Source of the DNA: Erinaceus europaeus | Lineage: Eukaryota; Chordata; Mammalia; Eulipotyphla; Erinaceidae | Direction of reading: 5' to 3' | Assembly: GCF_950295315.1 (NCBI RefSeq) | Contig: NC_080165.1 | Coordinates: forward strand, 2,746,701 to 2,810,700 | Length of the DNA stretch: 64,000 nt | In this document: in pieces, positions 10,345-20,695 of the stretch | Layout: every line of letters begins with the position of its first letter | Numbering within the stretch: position 1 is the first letter of the stretch | Program-made: the position numbers and the translations under genes | The notes under the pieces: model-generated | Databases searched by the model: none | What the model saw: only the letters and a program-made list of their open reading frames with translations | Told to the model about the DNA's origin: nothing

Positions 10345-11476
10345 TTTAGAAAATTCAGAATTTGTTTCCCCTCTTGGTTGGATGACTTGACATCTTCTTC
10401 CCCAGAGCAAGAAAGAACTAACAGGGAGGCAGCCAGAGAAAGACCGAATCTGTAGCCTCCCCACCCAGTGTCAAGAGTTTGAAAGATAACCATGAAGTAG
10501 TGGAGATTAGAGATGCTTTAGGAATATGACCTTCTTTCCCATGTTTTGTAATTAGTAAATTAACTTGTTTTCTTCTCCCCTTCTCATAAGTGTTAAGGGG
10601 TTTACTGTCAAGTTCAATGAGAAGGCCCCTTGGTACATTTCCCCCTGTAAGAGCAAAATGGATACTATCCTATTAAGTGCAGATTAAAGCAAAACAGCAT
10701 TGAGATCTGAATCTATGATCCGAAACTCTGTACTTGCCAGTATGTTCAGGTGTAAGGATAGTGTCACAGTGAGAAACACTTGGACGTCACATCAGCTGGT
10801 ATGTGGAGGCGCTGAGAGCTCAGTAAACACCTGACAGCTGGGCAGATTGGTTCCTAGACGTGCCATAGGCCCTGTGTGCACAGAATTGAGCAGCTGGAGC
10901 AGACCAGGCCTGGTTTTCACTCTTACAAAGACGCTAACGTCTCTAGTGGCAACATTTTTATAGTGGGTATATGGAGTTTCAAGGAAAACAAGATGAGTAT
11001 GTAGCTTACAATCAACTAATTTAATTCATTATATGGGTATTAGCCTTGCATTTCTTGGCAATCTAATGAATTGTCGAGGGATGCCAAATGTCCTCTTCTA
11101 GCCAAAACCTCATAAGGTAATGTCATCAACTTCTATATTAAGGTTAATAATGAAGGAGGGCTTGCAGACATATGGTAATGCATTTAGTATAAGGAATAGA
11201 GCAACTGTACACGGAGTGCTCAGTAGCTACTGTGCTTACAAAGTTAATAAAGTGCATTGACAATCATTCTACCCCTTTCTAGCAGAAAAATAATCTGTTA
11301 TTTCTTGTGTTGATCATAAGAATTTTTACGCTGTGGCTGGTGAAATTTAACTGGGGGAAAAGAGAAACGCAGAATGGAAGAAAGTCATATGGCAACCTCT
11401 TTCTGCTTCACTCAGTATTTTGCTGCTCTGCTGTACCTCTGGATACTTTTAAAAACTTAACCTGTAAGGTAGACGT
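10345..11476. other. Unique sequence
   Basis: No repeat or exon recognised. The block around 11020-11300 is AT-rich with several TAAT-type motifs and could be a conserved non-coding element, which cannot be judged from one genome. Confidence 0.4.
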
Positions 11477-11499
11477 TGACTCTCAGGTTGTTTGTTTGT

Positions 11500-11786
11500 T
11501 TGTTTTTTATTATTTATTTATTCCCTTTTGTTGCCCTTGTTGCTTTTTATTGTTGTTATTATTGTTGTTGTTGTCCTCGTTGCTGGATAGGACAGAGAGA
11601 AATGGAAAGAGATGGGGGAAGACAGAGAGGGGGAGAGAAACACAGACACCTGCAGACCTGCTTCACCACCTGTGAAGCGACTCCCCTGCAGGTGGGGAGC
11701 CGGTGGCTCGAACAGGGATCCTTATGCCGGTCCTTGTGCTTTGCGCCACCTGCGCTTAACCCGCTTCCCCTACAGCCCGACTCCCA
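11500..11786 (-). mobile_element. SINE-A, antisense
   Basis: TTATTCCCTTTTGTTGCCC, ATAGGACAGAGAGAAATGG, CACCTGCAGACCTGCTTC and GCTACAGCCCGACTCCC show a full antisense copy. GACTCTC at about 11479 and 11789 may be part of the TSD. Confidence 0.95.
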
Positions 11787-11814
11787 TGACTCTCTGTTTC
11801 ACATGTAATTTCTT

Positions 11815-11965
11815 TTTTTTGCCTCCAGGGTTATAACTGAGACTTGGTGCTGGCACTACAAATCTACTGCTCCTGACACTATTTCCCCCCATTTTATTGG
11901 AAGGGATAGAGAGAAATTGAGGGGGGGCAGAAGAGGGGAGAGATGGAGAGCACTGCACTCTTCTT
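11815..11965 (-). mobile_element. SINE-A 3' part, antisense, truncated
   Basis: TTGCCTCCAGGGTTATAACT, GAGACTTGGTGCTGGCAC and TTTATTGGAAGGGATAGAGA belong to the 3' extension of the long SINE-A variant. The head is missing where the next copy begins. Confidence 0.7.
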
Positions 11966-12303
11966 TTATTTATTATTATTTTTATTGTTATTATCAGTAG
12001 TCGTATTGGTAGTATTCGTCATCTCCCGGGTTAGCTCTGGGGCTTGGTGCCAGCACTAGGAATCCACAGCTTCTGGCGACTGTTTTTTCCATTTTATTGG
12101 GTAGGACAGAGAGAAATTGAGAGAGGATGGAAGACAGAGAGGGAGAGAGAAAGACAGACACCTGCAGACCTGCTTCACTGCTTGTGAAGAGCTACCCCAC
12201 CACCCCCTGCAGTTGGGGCGTCCGAGGCTCAAACCCGGATCCTTGTCAGTTCCTTGCAGCTGTGTCACATGTGCTTACCCCAGTGCACCAACCCCAGGCC
12301 CCC
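11966..12303 (-). mobile_element. SINE-A (long variant), antisense
   Basis: ATCTCCCGGGTTAGCTCTGG, GCACTAGGAATCCACAGC, TTATTGGGTAGGACAGAGAG, then ACCTGCTTCACTGCTTGTGA and CAGTGCACCAACCCCAGGCC. Three antisense SINE-A units lie nearly head to tail over 800 bp (11500-12303). Confidence 0.85.
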
Positions 12304-12879
12304 ACATGTTATTTTTATAGGAGTGTGTAGCACAGCGTCTTCTAGTTTTCTATTAAAAAAATAAAATAAAATCCTTCCCCCACCAAAAAAAAAATTACAA
12401 AGAAACAACTGTTATGAAAATGTAGGGTAAATGAATGCATGCCTTTAATGTGCTAATGATTTTTACGTTATACAGAATGAAGAGCCCTGACTATGTCAGA
12501 GTCTGTAGGGACCATAGCTCCTTTTTCTCCTAGCTCTCTTCCGGTTTCCGGAAGTGTGAGGCCGCCGGCTGTCCACTGAGGGCGGCTATTGACAGAACTA
12601 GTCCCACAACATGTTCTCTGAGTTCAGTACTCAGCGCTCAGCCATCACCTCTTCCAGAGAGACCAGAGTGGAGGGAGCAGAGCAGACTCCTAGCAGAATG
12701 GGGCCCTCTGGGCAATGCTCTGCTCCCCTGAGCACAGATCCAGAGCTGTGAAAGTCACACTAGCCCAGGCCCTTGCCTTACAACACTGACAGCCACTGAA
12801 GTGCACAGACCAAAGCAGGGCAAGGTATAGATCAGTCTGAATAAAAGTGAAGAAATAACCCTGCCAAGTCAAGAATGCA
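12304..12879. other. Unique sequence with small CpG-bearing patch
   Basis: No mobile element recognised. Around 12538-12590 there is a local cluster of CG dinucleotides with paired ETS-type motifs. An A-rich patch lies at 12352-12396. Confidence 0.4.
12538..12556. promoter_or_regulatory. Palindromic ETS/GABP-type site pair
   Basis: CTTCCGG, a TTT spacer and CCGGAAG form a perfect inverted pair. The right half extends to CCGGAAGTG, the strong GABPA-type site. GCCGCCGGC follows at 12561. The rest of the window is CpG-poor, so this patch stands out. No adjacent exon was recognised, so promoter function is only a possibility. Confidence 0.3.
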
Positions 12880-13350
12880 CCTAATTGGAGAACCCCAATC
12901 TTCATCTGCAATATTCCAACCTTTAGGTCCATGATTGTCAACAATTTGTGTGGCTTTGCATGTCAACTCTCTTTTCAGCCACCAGGTTCCAGATGCCAGC
13001 AGGATGCCAACCAGACTTCCCTGGACAGACAACCCCACCAATGTGTCCTGGAGCTCCACTTCCCCAGAGCCCTGCCCCACTAGGGTAAGAGAGACAGGCT
13101 GGGAGTGTGGATCCACCTGTCAACACCCATGTTCAGTGGGGAAGCAATTACAGAAGCCAGACCTTCCACCTTCTGCCTCCCACAATGACCCTGAGTCCAT
13201 GCTCCCAGAGGGATAAAGAATAGGAAAGCTATCAGGGGAGGGGATGGGATACAGAGATCTGGTGGTAAGAATTGTATCCCTCTTATCCTGTGGCCCATCT
13301 TGTCAGTGTTTCCACTTTATAAATAAATAAATTTTAAAAAATAAAAAAGA
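12880..13350 (+). mobile_element. R1 3' end
   Basis: AATCTTCATCTGCAATATTC, AGGTCCATGATTGTCAACAA, CAGCCACCAGGTTCCAGATG and CCCTGCCCCACTAGGGTAAG, then GGAAAGCTATCAGGGGAGGG and an AATAAATAAATTTTAAAAA tail. Confidence 0.85.
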
Positions 13351-13454
13351 AATAATTTATAAAAAACAAAGTGACATGATGGTGAACAACACAAATGAGA
13401 CAATAGCTATTGGGCCGTTGGAAAAATATACATTTTTACATAGAAAAATAGTCA

Positions 13455-13612
13455 TGACTTCTCTGAAAACTCAGTGTTATTTATTTATTTTTATTTTTCC
13501 AGGGCCCTGATCTGCTTTGGTGTATGGTGGTGCTGGGAATTGAACCTGGGACCTTCAGTGTCTCAGGCGTGAAAGTCTTTTTGCATAGCTGTCATGCTCT
13601 CTCCATAGGCAC
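13455..13612 (-). mobile_element. SINE-C, antisense
   Basis: A third tRNA-like family: TATTTATTTTTATTTTTCCA, TGTATGGTGGTGCTGGGAAT, TGAACCTGGGACCTTCAGTG and GGCGTGAAAGTCTTTTTGCA. In sense it starts like GGCTGGGGAGACAGCATA and ends in an A-rich tail. Confidence 0.75.
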
Positions 13613-13825
13613 AATACATTTTCTAATGGAAATTACAGAAAATGCAAACATCATATTCATTTCTTTAAAATGAATTTCCTGACATTGTGAAAACTCATTG
13701 AAAATATATGAAATTAAATATTTTAATAATGCAAAGCATGAGCTCTGGGGTTGGGAAAAATATGTCTCAAATTTTAAAAACTAAATAGAAATCACACTAG
13801 ACAGACATATAAAGGAAAGCTTAAG

Positions 13826-14060
13826 GGTCTGGGTGGGGCATACCCAGGAGAGTGCACGTGTTGCCAAGTGCAAGGACCCCAACTCAAGTCTCTGGCCCCA
13901 CTGTCACAAGGAAAGCTGTGTGAGAGGTGGGCCACAGCTCTGCTTCTCTCTGTCTCTCATCTTTTATCAGAAAGAGAGACGGAAAAAAGAAAAAATGGCC
14001 TCTAGGAGTGGTGGTGGAGTCCAAGTCCCAGAGATAACCTAGGTGGCAAAAAACAAAGAC
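13826..14060 (+). mobile_element. SINE-B long variant, diverged
   Basis: GGTCTGGGTGGGGCATACCC is the diverged head, followed by AAGTGCAAGGACCCCAAC and GGAAAGCTGTGTGAGAGG. The 3' extension CCCAGAGATAACCTAGGTGG is also seen at 38540-38640. A GGAA microsatellite follows the tail. Confidence 0.7.
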
Positions 14061-14075
14061 GGGGAGAAAGAAAGA

Positions 14076-14150
14076 AAGGAGAAAGGAAGGAAGGAAGGAA
14101 GGAAGGAAGGAAGGAAGGAAGGAAGGAAGGAAGGAAGGAAGGAAAAGAAT
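14076..14150. repeat. (GGAA)n
   Basis: About 15 GGAA units growing out of the A-rich tail of the preceding SINE-B variant. GGAA repeats contain the ETS core. Confidence 0.9.
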
Positions 14151-14580
14151 GGGGAAAATATACAAATGGAAAAATCTACCTTTTCAAAATTCACCCAAAA
14201 TTACAAAAAAGTGAGTATTTGTGAAAATGCATTAAAAATATAAAATGAGCAAGCACATATATAAAAATCAAAGAGAAGACTTAAAATTTCCAAAGCAATA
14301 GACATTATGAAAGCAAAAAAAAAAAAATGAATAGAAATAGAACTAAATACTAGATACCAATGGAGTAAAACTAAAATAAGAAGGAAATGTAGAAAGGTAT
14401 ACTAGGCAGGTGCAATGTACAATAACCAGGACATGTGATTAGGCAAAATATGATTTTAAGGTGGAGAATTTGTGTATATGTGTGGAGAAAGAGGATAATT
14501 CTAAAGTCAACAGGAAACTCAGCTTTTTGAACTCAAAATATATTTGAAGCTTAATGAAAGTATATTTCTTTGCAATAGAT
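14151..14580. other. Unique A-rich sequence
   Basis: Nothing recognised. A-rich on the plus strand. Confidence 0.4.
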
Positions 14581-14595
14581 AAAGAATAAAATATA

Positions 14596-14875
14596 GGGGA
14601 GTCGGGTGGTAGCACAGCTGGTTAAGCACACATGGCACAAAGCACAAGGACCAGAGTAAGGATCCCGGTTCAAGCCCCTGGCTCCCCACCTGCAGGAGAG
14701 TCGTTTCACAGGTGGTGAAGCAGGTCTGCAGGTGTCTATCTTTCTCTGCCCCTCTCTGTCTTCCCCTCCTCTCTCCATTTCTCTCTGTCCTATCTAGCAA
14801 TGACAACATCAATAATAACTACAACAACAATAAAAAGACAACAAGGACAACAAAAGGGAAAATAAATAAATTAAA
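14596..14875 (+). mobile_element. SINE-A with 15-bp TSD
   Basis: GGGAGTCGGGTGGTAGCACAG head, CCCGGTTCAAGCCCC B box, CT-rich body and AAAAGACAACAAGGACAACA tail. A 15-bp direct repeat (AAAGAATAAAATATA) lies at 14581-14595 and 14876-14890. Confidence 0.97.
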
Positions 14876-14890
14876 AAAGAATAAAATATA

Positions 14891-15469
14891 ATTAATCTGA
14901 ATATACAAAAAAATAAAGCGACATTCAGACAGACAAGAAAATGGAGGAACATTAATAAGGGGATATAGTAAACTGTTATCAGATTTATGAACTAAATAAA
15001 TATTTAGCAATTCAGGCAGATATAAAAAACATCAGCTACAAGAAGGAAAAATAGTGTGAGCTTCAGACTTTAGCACAGCAACTCTCAATGGCAAAGAAAA
15101 CTGAACAATGTCTCCTACTTTTGAGGAGGAAACAATCTGATCCATGAGTACCACACTTAGTCAAATTGTCATCCCAGGCATAAATCAATAGGGAGACATA
15201 CTAAGGATGAAATAACTCAGGTAAATGACACTCATGGGTCCTTACTGAAAAACCACTTGGCAATGTAAGTCAGTCCAATAGATGAATCAAATATATATAC
15301 TGGAAAAAGAAGCCATGATACAAAAACTGAGTGTAAAAATCAGATTCCTTTTAAACACAGAAGTAAGGGATACAAAAGGAATATCAGAGGCAGTGTTTGC
15401 TGAACAAAACCTAAAAGTGGCATATTAGAAAAAAATAGGGAAGTCTAATATATATAATTTTATTATTCT
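14891..15469. other. Unique AT-rich sequence
   Basis: No repeat family or exon recognised. Confidence 0.4.
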
Positions 15470-15680
15470 TAAATGTTTACTTTATTTATTTATTTGATAG
15501 AAGCAGCTAGTAACTGAGAGGGAAGGAGGTGGTAGAGAGGGAGAAAGATAGAGAGATACCTGCAGCCCTGCTTCACCACTGGAAAAGCTTTCCCCCTGTA
15601 GGTAGGGACCAGGGGTTCGAACTTGGGACCCTGCACATTGTAACATGTGTGCTCAACCAGGTGTGCCACCACTGGACTCC
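15470..15680 (-). mobile_element. SINE-B, antisense
   Basis: TATTTATTTGATAGAAGCAG, ACCTGCAGCCCTGCTTCACC, AAGCTTTCCCCCTGTAGG, GGTTCGAACTTGGGACC and GTGCCACCACTGGACTCC. Confidence 0.9.
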
Positions 15681-15794
15681 TGTAATTTCATTATTAACAA
15701 ATATAATTTATATATAATCACCCCCTCTGTATTCACTTATCCATTGAAAAGCAGGTAAGTTTTTGGATATTATAAATTATGCTAACATCCTGTC

Positions 15795-15950
15795 AAGATA
15801 AGAGCTCCTCAAGCTAAATGACAGACCTTGAATGTCTGAAGGTCCAGGTTTGATAGCTAACACTGACTTATTCCAGAGTTGAGTAGTGCTCTGCTCTCTC
15901 TCTCTCTCTCGCTTAAAAAATAAAACAATAAAATCTTTAAAGAAAAATTA
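15795..15950 (+). mobile_element. SINE-C, diverged
   Basis: TGTCTGAAGGTCCAGGTTTG, GAGTTGAGTAGTGCTCTG, a CT run and TTAAAAAATAAAACAATAAA match the 3' half of SINE-C. The head is degraded. Confidence 0.55.
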
Positions 15951-16205
15951 AATATAGACACAGTTATTTGTAAATAACATAAACTGGCAGAAATCATGAT
16001 AAGGTCTTGTATGGTACAGTAAATGTTAATCTTGGGATTTTCAAATTAAACTAAGTTCCCAAATAATATGGTTATAATAATAATTGTCTCTTGCCTGCTT
16101 AAACTCTAAGACAGCAAGGAACCATTCTCATTGTCTATAAAACTCCTATTTCTCCCAGTCCTGGAACCTCTAGGGCAATGCTCATTTTCTTTCCTTCTCT
16201 CCCTT

Positions 16206-16210
<5 letters not shown>

Positions 16211-16237
<27 letters not shown>
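16211..16237. repeat. (CT)n
   Basis: A CT dinucleotide tract of about 27 bp at the 3' (tail) side of an antisense R1. Confidence 0.9.
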
Positions 16238-16239
16238 AA

Positions 16240-17117
16240 ATTTGTTGATTTAATAATGATTGTCAAGACCATAGGATAAGAGAAGTACAATTCCACACAA
16301 TTACTTTCACCAGCATTCCATGTCCCATCCCCTCCAACGGAAGAAGTTTCCTTATTATTTATTCCTCTTGGAGTCTGGATACAGGATCATTATAGGATGC
16401 AGAAAGTGGGAGCTCTGGCTTCTGTAATTGTTTCTCTGCTGGACATGTGTATTGGCAGGTGGATCCACAGCCCAGCCTGTCTCTATTTCTTTCCCTAGTT
16501 GGGCAGGGCTTTGGGGAGGTAGGGCTCCAGGACACATTGGTGAAGTTGTCTGCACAGGGAGTTCAGGTTGGCATCATGATAGCTAGCATCTGCAACTTGA
16601 TGGATGAAAACCATCAAGATACAAAAGAGAATAAATCGTTTAATAATCAGGAATCTAAAGGTAATAATTGAGCAGATTATATTTGGGGTCTTCATGTTGG
16701 AAGAAGCTAGGAAGTATATTTTAGGTATATTCTAAGGGGACCATGACTCCATTGATTTTTGCCTGAGCTCAACAGCTAACATGCAGATGGGCTAAAGGTA
16801 TTGTCTGGGAAGATAGTGATAGAGTTGGAAATAGAACTAGAAAGCTGTGTCAGGGAAGAGATTAGCTCCCAAACACGGCAAAAGTACATAATTACCATTA
16901 ACTGTAAACCCCACAGAATGAGAGCCCATGTCTATTCATATTTAGCACAAGAATCTGTGTGACCTTTGCATCCCTGTAGATCTGAGCTCACAGTCCATGG
17001 TCACAGTTGGGAACATTCTGGACTGCACTCATTCCAGGAGCTGTCTTCCTCAGGAGGCAGAGTAGGCTGACCCAGACTCTTTTTGGAGAGGGGGCAGTTT
17101 CTACCATCCTTGTTCCA
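16240..17117 (-). mobile_element. Long R1 copy, antisense, 3' part
   Basis: The tail-side signature TTTAATAATGATTGTCAAG is followed by AAGACCATAGGATAAGAGAA, CCATGTCCCATCCCCTCC, GGGGCAGG-type blocks and GGCATCATGATAGCTAGC, then CTGAGCTCACAGTCCATGG. The copy is interrupted by an LTR at 17118 and resumes at 17855. With the downstream part it is one of the longest R1 copies here, showing that the family extends beyond 1.3 kb. Confidence 0.8.
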
Positions 17118-17860
17118 TGTGGGGCTCTGTGTAAGCTTGACAGAGCTTAGGGAAAACTCCCCCCATCCTTGGATGGAGGTCTGAGAAGACACCCTCTTGT
17201 TAGTCTCTCTCAACTGAGATGAGCAAAGGGGAGAAACCGTCTCTCAGACTTAGTTCTTCCCTTTCAGACTCTCAAGCCCACAGAAACCTCACTGCCTCTC
17301 CCCATTAACTGCAGGCCACATGGCTGCCTGCATTAAGGTTCATTCAAAGTTCACATCGTCACCCAGAGTTCACACAACCACCTCACTTTTGCTAGAGAAA
17401 GCATACTCCATCACACACCTCTCTGACAACAGTCAGTGAAGCACCAAACTTCATTTCCTTATAGCCTTTTGATACCTATCAAGCTTGTTTATCTTCTCTC
17501 TAGCTCACCCTGCTGGTTTAATCCCTATATTTCTCTCAGATACCTTTGGATAATTAAGTTGCTTGCATCATGGAGAATAATTGTCTTGACCTTTATGCAT
17601 CTCATCAATTCCTGTCATGCCAGCCCCCTACCATAGGGGCAAGCTGACCTTTAAGAAACCTGTAATTCCTGACATGTTTGAAATACATTTTTTGTCTGAA
17701 TTCCTATTTATACCCAAGTCTGTCTGCCATTAAATGAGAGTGCTTCAATTCTGCCCGGTGTCTATTGTCTGAATCGTGTTATCTCTTGAGCGAGTGAGGG
17801 AGAACCGGTCAGTTTGCCTTCCCTGTTGGACTTCACCTCATGTGAGCACCGGCAGTTCCA
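17112..17860 (+). repeat. 6-bp TSD pair flanking the LTR
   Basis: GTTCCA lies at 17112-17117 and again at 17855-17860, immediately outside the LTR ends TGTGGG and CGGCA. Confidence 0.9.
17118..17854 (+). mobile_element. Solo ERV LTR (family C)
   Basis: Starts TGTGGGGCTCTGTG, ends GAGCACCGGCA, and is 737 bp long with an exact 6-bp TSD, as expected for a class II-like ERV solo LTR. TATTTATACCC near 17705 may be its TATA region. Related antisense copies lie at 26585-27275 and 62683-63432. No internal retroviral sequence is attached, which suggests LTR-LTR recombination. Confidence 0.9.
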
Positions 17861-18350
17861 CATTGAGGGCAAGGTCCTGTAGGGCCTACAAAGGGGTCCA
17901 TTATGTTGTTCCTGGTGGAAATGACCAATGGCAATGGAGAGAAGGATCTACTCAAGCTCTAGGCTCATCGTGTCTGTGTGGAAATCCCAGGATTCCCTGA
18001 CTAGGGCCCTGGATGATGGGGTGGCCTGGCTGTAACCCAAAGGGCCATCATTAGAGTGCGCCAGCCTCTTGCCCTTATCCAGCTTTTGTAGTCCTTGCTT
18101 TCTCTGACAAGGTCAGCCTTAGCATAATTGAGGGGAGTGAAATAGGAAGTAGGTGAGGAGGGTACCTAGGTTTAAGTAGAAACTATTTGATTAAGTACTT
18201 TATAATGTCTTTTTTAGGTCTTTCTACTTGCTTGCTGTACTTAAAGTTTATATATTTCCTCCAACTTATGGATACTTGTGTACCTAAGCCCTATCTCCTG
18301 GGCCCTGGTTTATAACTAGGTTCTGTAGATTTGTTAGGAAGTGTGCCCAC
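17855..18350 (-). mobile_element. Long R1 copy, antisense, 5' part
   Basis: Continues R1 after the LTR: ACATTGAGGGCAAGGTCC, GGGGTGGCCTGGCTGTAACC and CTTTTGTAGTCCTTGC, matching 60903-61200. The right limit is uncertain; sequence like GGGCCCTGGTTTATAACTAG near 18300 may still belong to it. Confidence 0.7.
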
Positions 18351-18384
18351 AGGGTGAATTCTTAACTAGCTATGATCTATTACA

Positions 18385-18600
18385 GCACATCCAAGGACTC
18401 TGGAGGGGGAGGTGGAGGGACACTGGGGGTGTGGTGACCCTATGAGCTGTGATGGAGGGACATGACACTTCAGAGCAAGGTGTAGTGTGCTGACAGCCAT
18501 CCTGGGGCACATGCCTGGCAACCACAGTCTTGTTAACCCTCATCTCCCTGAAAAGGTGATATAATCAGAGTGTTTTCATAGTGTTTTCATGCTAACAGAT
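18385..18600 (+). mobile_element. L1 3' end fragment
   Basis: CCAAGGACTCTGGAGGGGGA, GGTGTGGTGACCCTATGAG and GGTGTAGTGTGCTGACAGCC. It holds a single, non-expanded copy of the motif that seeds the 67-bp minisatellite at 1750-2815. Confidence 0.55.
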
Positions 18601-18892
18601 TTATCCTAGCAAACTGAAAAGTGTCACCTGATAAAGCAAGAGGCTGGAAACACCTTTTCCTTCAAGTCTGTGCTCTTTCTTCATTTTGAGGTGACATTCT
18701 GCCATAGGTCCTCTGAACATGAAATACCTGTGAAGAGAGTGAACCTAAGAGTTTACACGCTTATAACCAGTGCCATGGACAATGACAACTCTGCAAAGAT
18801 ATCACTCTATGCATGGCTGTAAACATATATACTGCAGTCTAAAATACAAATAAATGGCTTTGTTCTCATAGACTTATTCATATTAAGCTTCT

Positions 18893-19107
18893 TTTTAAAA
18901 AATGTTTTTAAGTATCTTTTTTGATTGGATAGACAGAAATCAAGAGGAAGGAGGTAGGGGAGATAAGGAAAGGGACAGAGAGACACCTGCAGCCCTGCTC
19001 CATCACTCTGGAAGCTATTCTGCCTGCAGGTGGGGACCAGGGGCTTGAACCAGGGCCCTTGCTCTCTATTATGTGAGCATTGACTCGGTACACCACCACC
19101 TGGCCCC
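18893..19107 (-). mobile_element. SINE-B, antisense
   Basis: ACACCTGCAGCCCTGCTCC, GGTGGGGACCAGGGGCTTG, AACCAGGGCCCTTGC and CACCACCACCTGGCCCC are the antisense SINE-B body and head. Confidence 0.9.
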
Positions 19108-20279
19108 TCATATTGTTTCCATTCTGAATGGAGTCCCTATAAACACAGAATTAAAATGCCACCTCTGTTATCATATAACAGTGTGTTTCTAGCTTTCAAA
19201 AAATAGTTTCAGTTTTGTTTCTCCTCCAAACACTCAGATCGGAATGCCAGCATTTTGTATAAGCCATGTATAGAGTGACAGTGCCTCATGAGTCACCCAA
19301 CACCAGCTTTAAGTTTTTTTTGTTTCTGTACAATAATTAGCGGTCCCTTCTACTCTCAAAAGGTTGTGTGATAAATTATAGGCTCACCTAATTATAAGGC
19401 TTTGGCAGTTAATACTAAATGTTCTAAAATAACTTACAGGAATAGTGTTTTACAAAGCATATGTTAAAAAGCACCATATTTACCTAGCTGAAAGCATGAA
19501 ATGTATTTGTCTATTCCAGGGATACTCTTTCAAAGGAGAGAGAGAGAGAAACGGAGAAAGAGAGAAGAGGAGAGGAGATGGAGAACTCTTAGCAGAGGCC
19601 CTGGGTATGAATATTTAGAATTCATGATTAGATTCCTTTGAAAATGTCACATTGGTTATTACCATTGCACTGTGCAAATTGCATTCACCTCCCTAGTGAC
19701 TGTAAACAAGAGGAACAATACTTTATCACCCACTTCACAAATATATGTATTACTGAGCTAAGAATTTCCTGGGGGATCTTCTCAGACACTTGGTGTGGAA
19801 AGGACCGACACATGTCAAACCTTGTCATCTCTCTTGTGTTTGAGGGCAAACTGTGGCAAACTAAATCTTTGCTTTCTCTGAGAAGAAATAAATATTGTAT
19901 TGATGGGTTAACAGAAAGACATTTAGCTTTCATTTTACAAGAAATATATCCATAACAAACCCTTCCACAGAGGCATTCAAACCATACGTTAATGAAGGAA
20001 ACATCTGCCAGGCTAGCCAGTTCTAAACACCCTGCTGGCCTTGAGAACTGATGGGACCCAGCTTGTGAGCTCCAGGGAAAGCTGTTCTTTCACAAATGGC
20101 ATCTCCCCTCGTAGCAGTTCACTTCCCCACACCCCTTCAGAAATTCCATAAAGTATTGTTAGAAAGGAAATCCTAGCTCCTCTGTACTTGTTAACCCATC
20201 AACAATTTCACTCCCTCTGGCTACCCCTAGAGAACAAACTCATTTTCTTTTCTTTTCTCCTTCTTCTTCTGTCCAGCCT
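19108..20279. other. Unique sequence
   Basis: A short GA-rich tract lies at 19536-19580. A 105-codon frame at 19638-19955 in unique DNA has no domain, signal or flanking splice sites that I can recognise; such frames are expected by chance. A CTTT/CTT-rich patch at 20241-20279 precedes the LTR. Confidence 0.4.
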
Positions 20280-20695
20280 CAAAGCCAGTCTCCCCCGCCA
20301 GCCCCCACCCCCGCTCCATTGCTGACACTATGGTCTATTTACATAATCATTATTTTGCCTGAAAGATCCCCACCAAGTTATCCCCTCAGGGTATTGCTAA
20401 TTCAATTAAAACCATTGCAACAGCTGCAAAGGACTCTTCCACCTTCCCAGCATGCTTTTTGCCTCTCTCCACCCTCTTTACTAGACAATACTGTTCCCAA
20501 CTTGCCACTTCCATTTTTACCCTATAAAGCCTGCTGCTGTTCCTTGTTTTGCTCTATTTCTCTTCTGCATCCCAACCTGGACCTGGAGAAGACCTGGAGA
20601 AGGGCTGGCATGCAGAGTGAGAGGTGGCCATTTTGCTAGCTCCACGTGGTCTAAACCCCTGTGCTCACACCGGACTCTGGGGCATCTGCATCAAT

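Noticed and set aside
19638..19955. 105-codon frame in unique DNA
   Set aside because: Length is within chance for 64 kb in six frames; no domain, no codon or splice evidence. Comparison with other mammals would be decisive.
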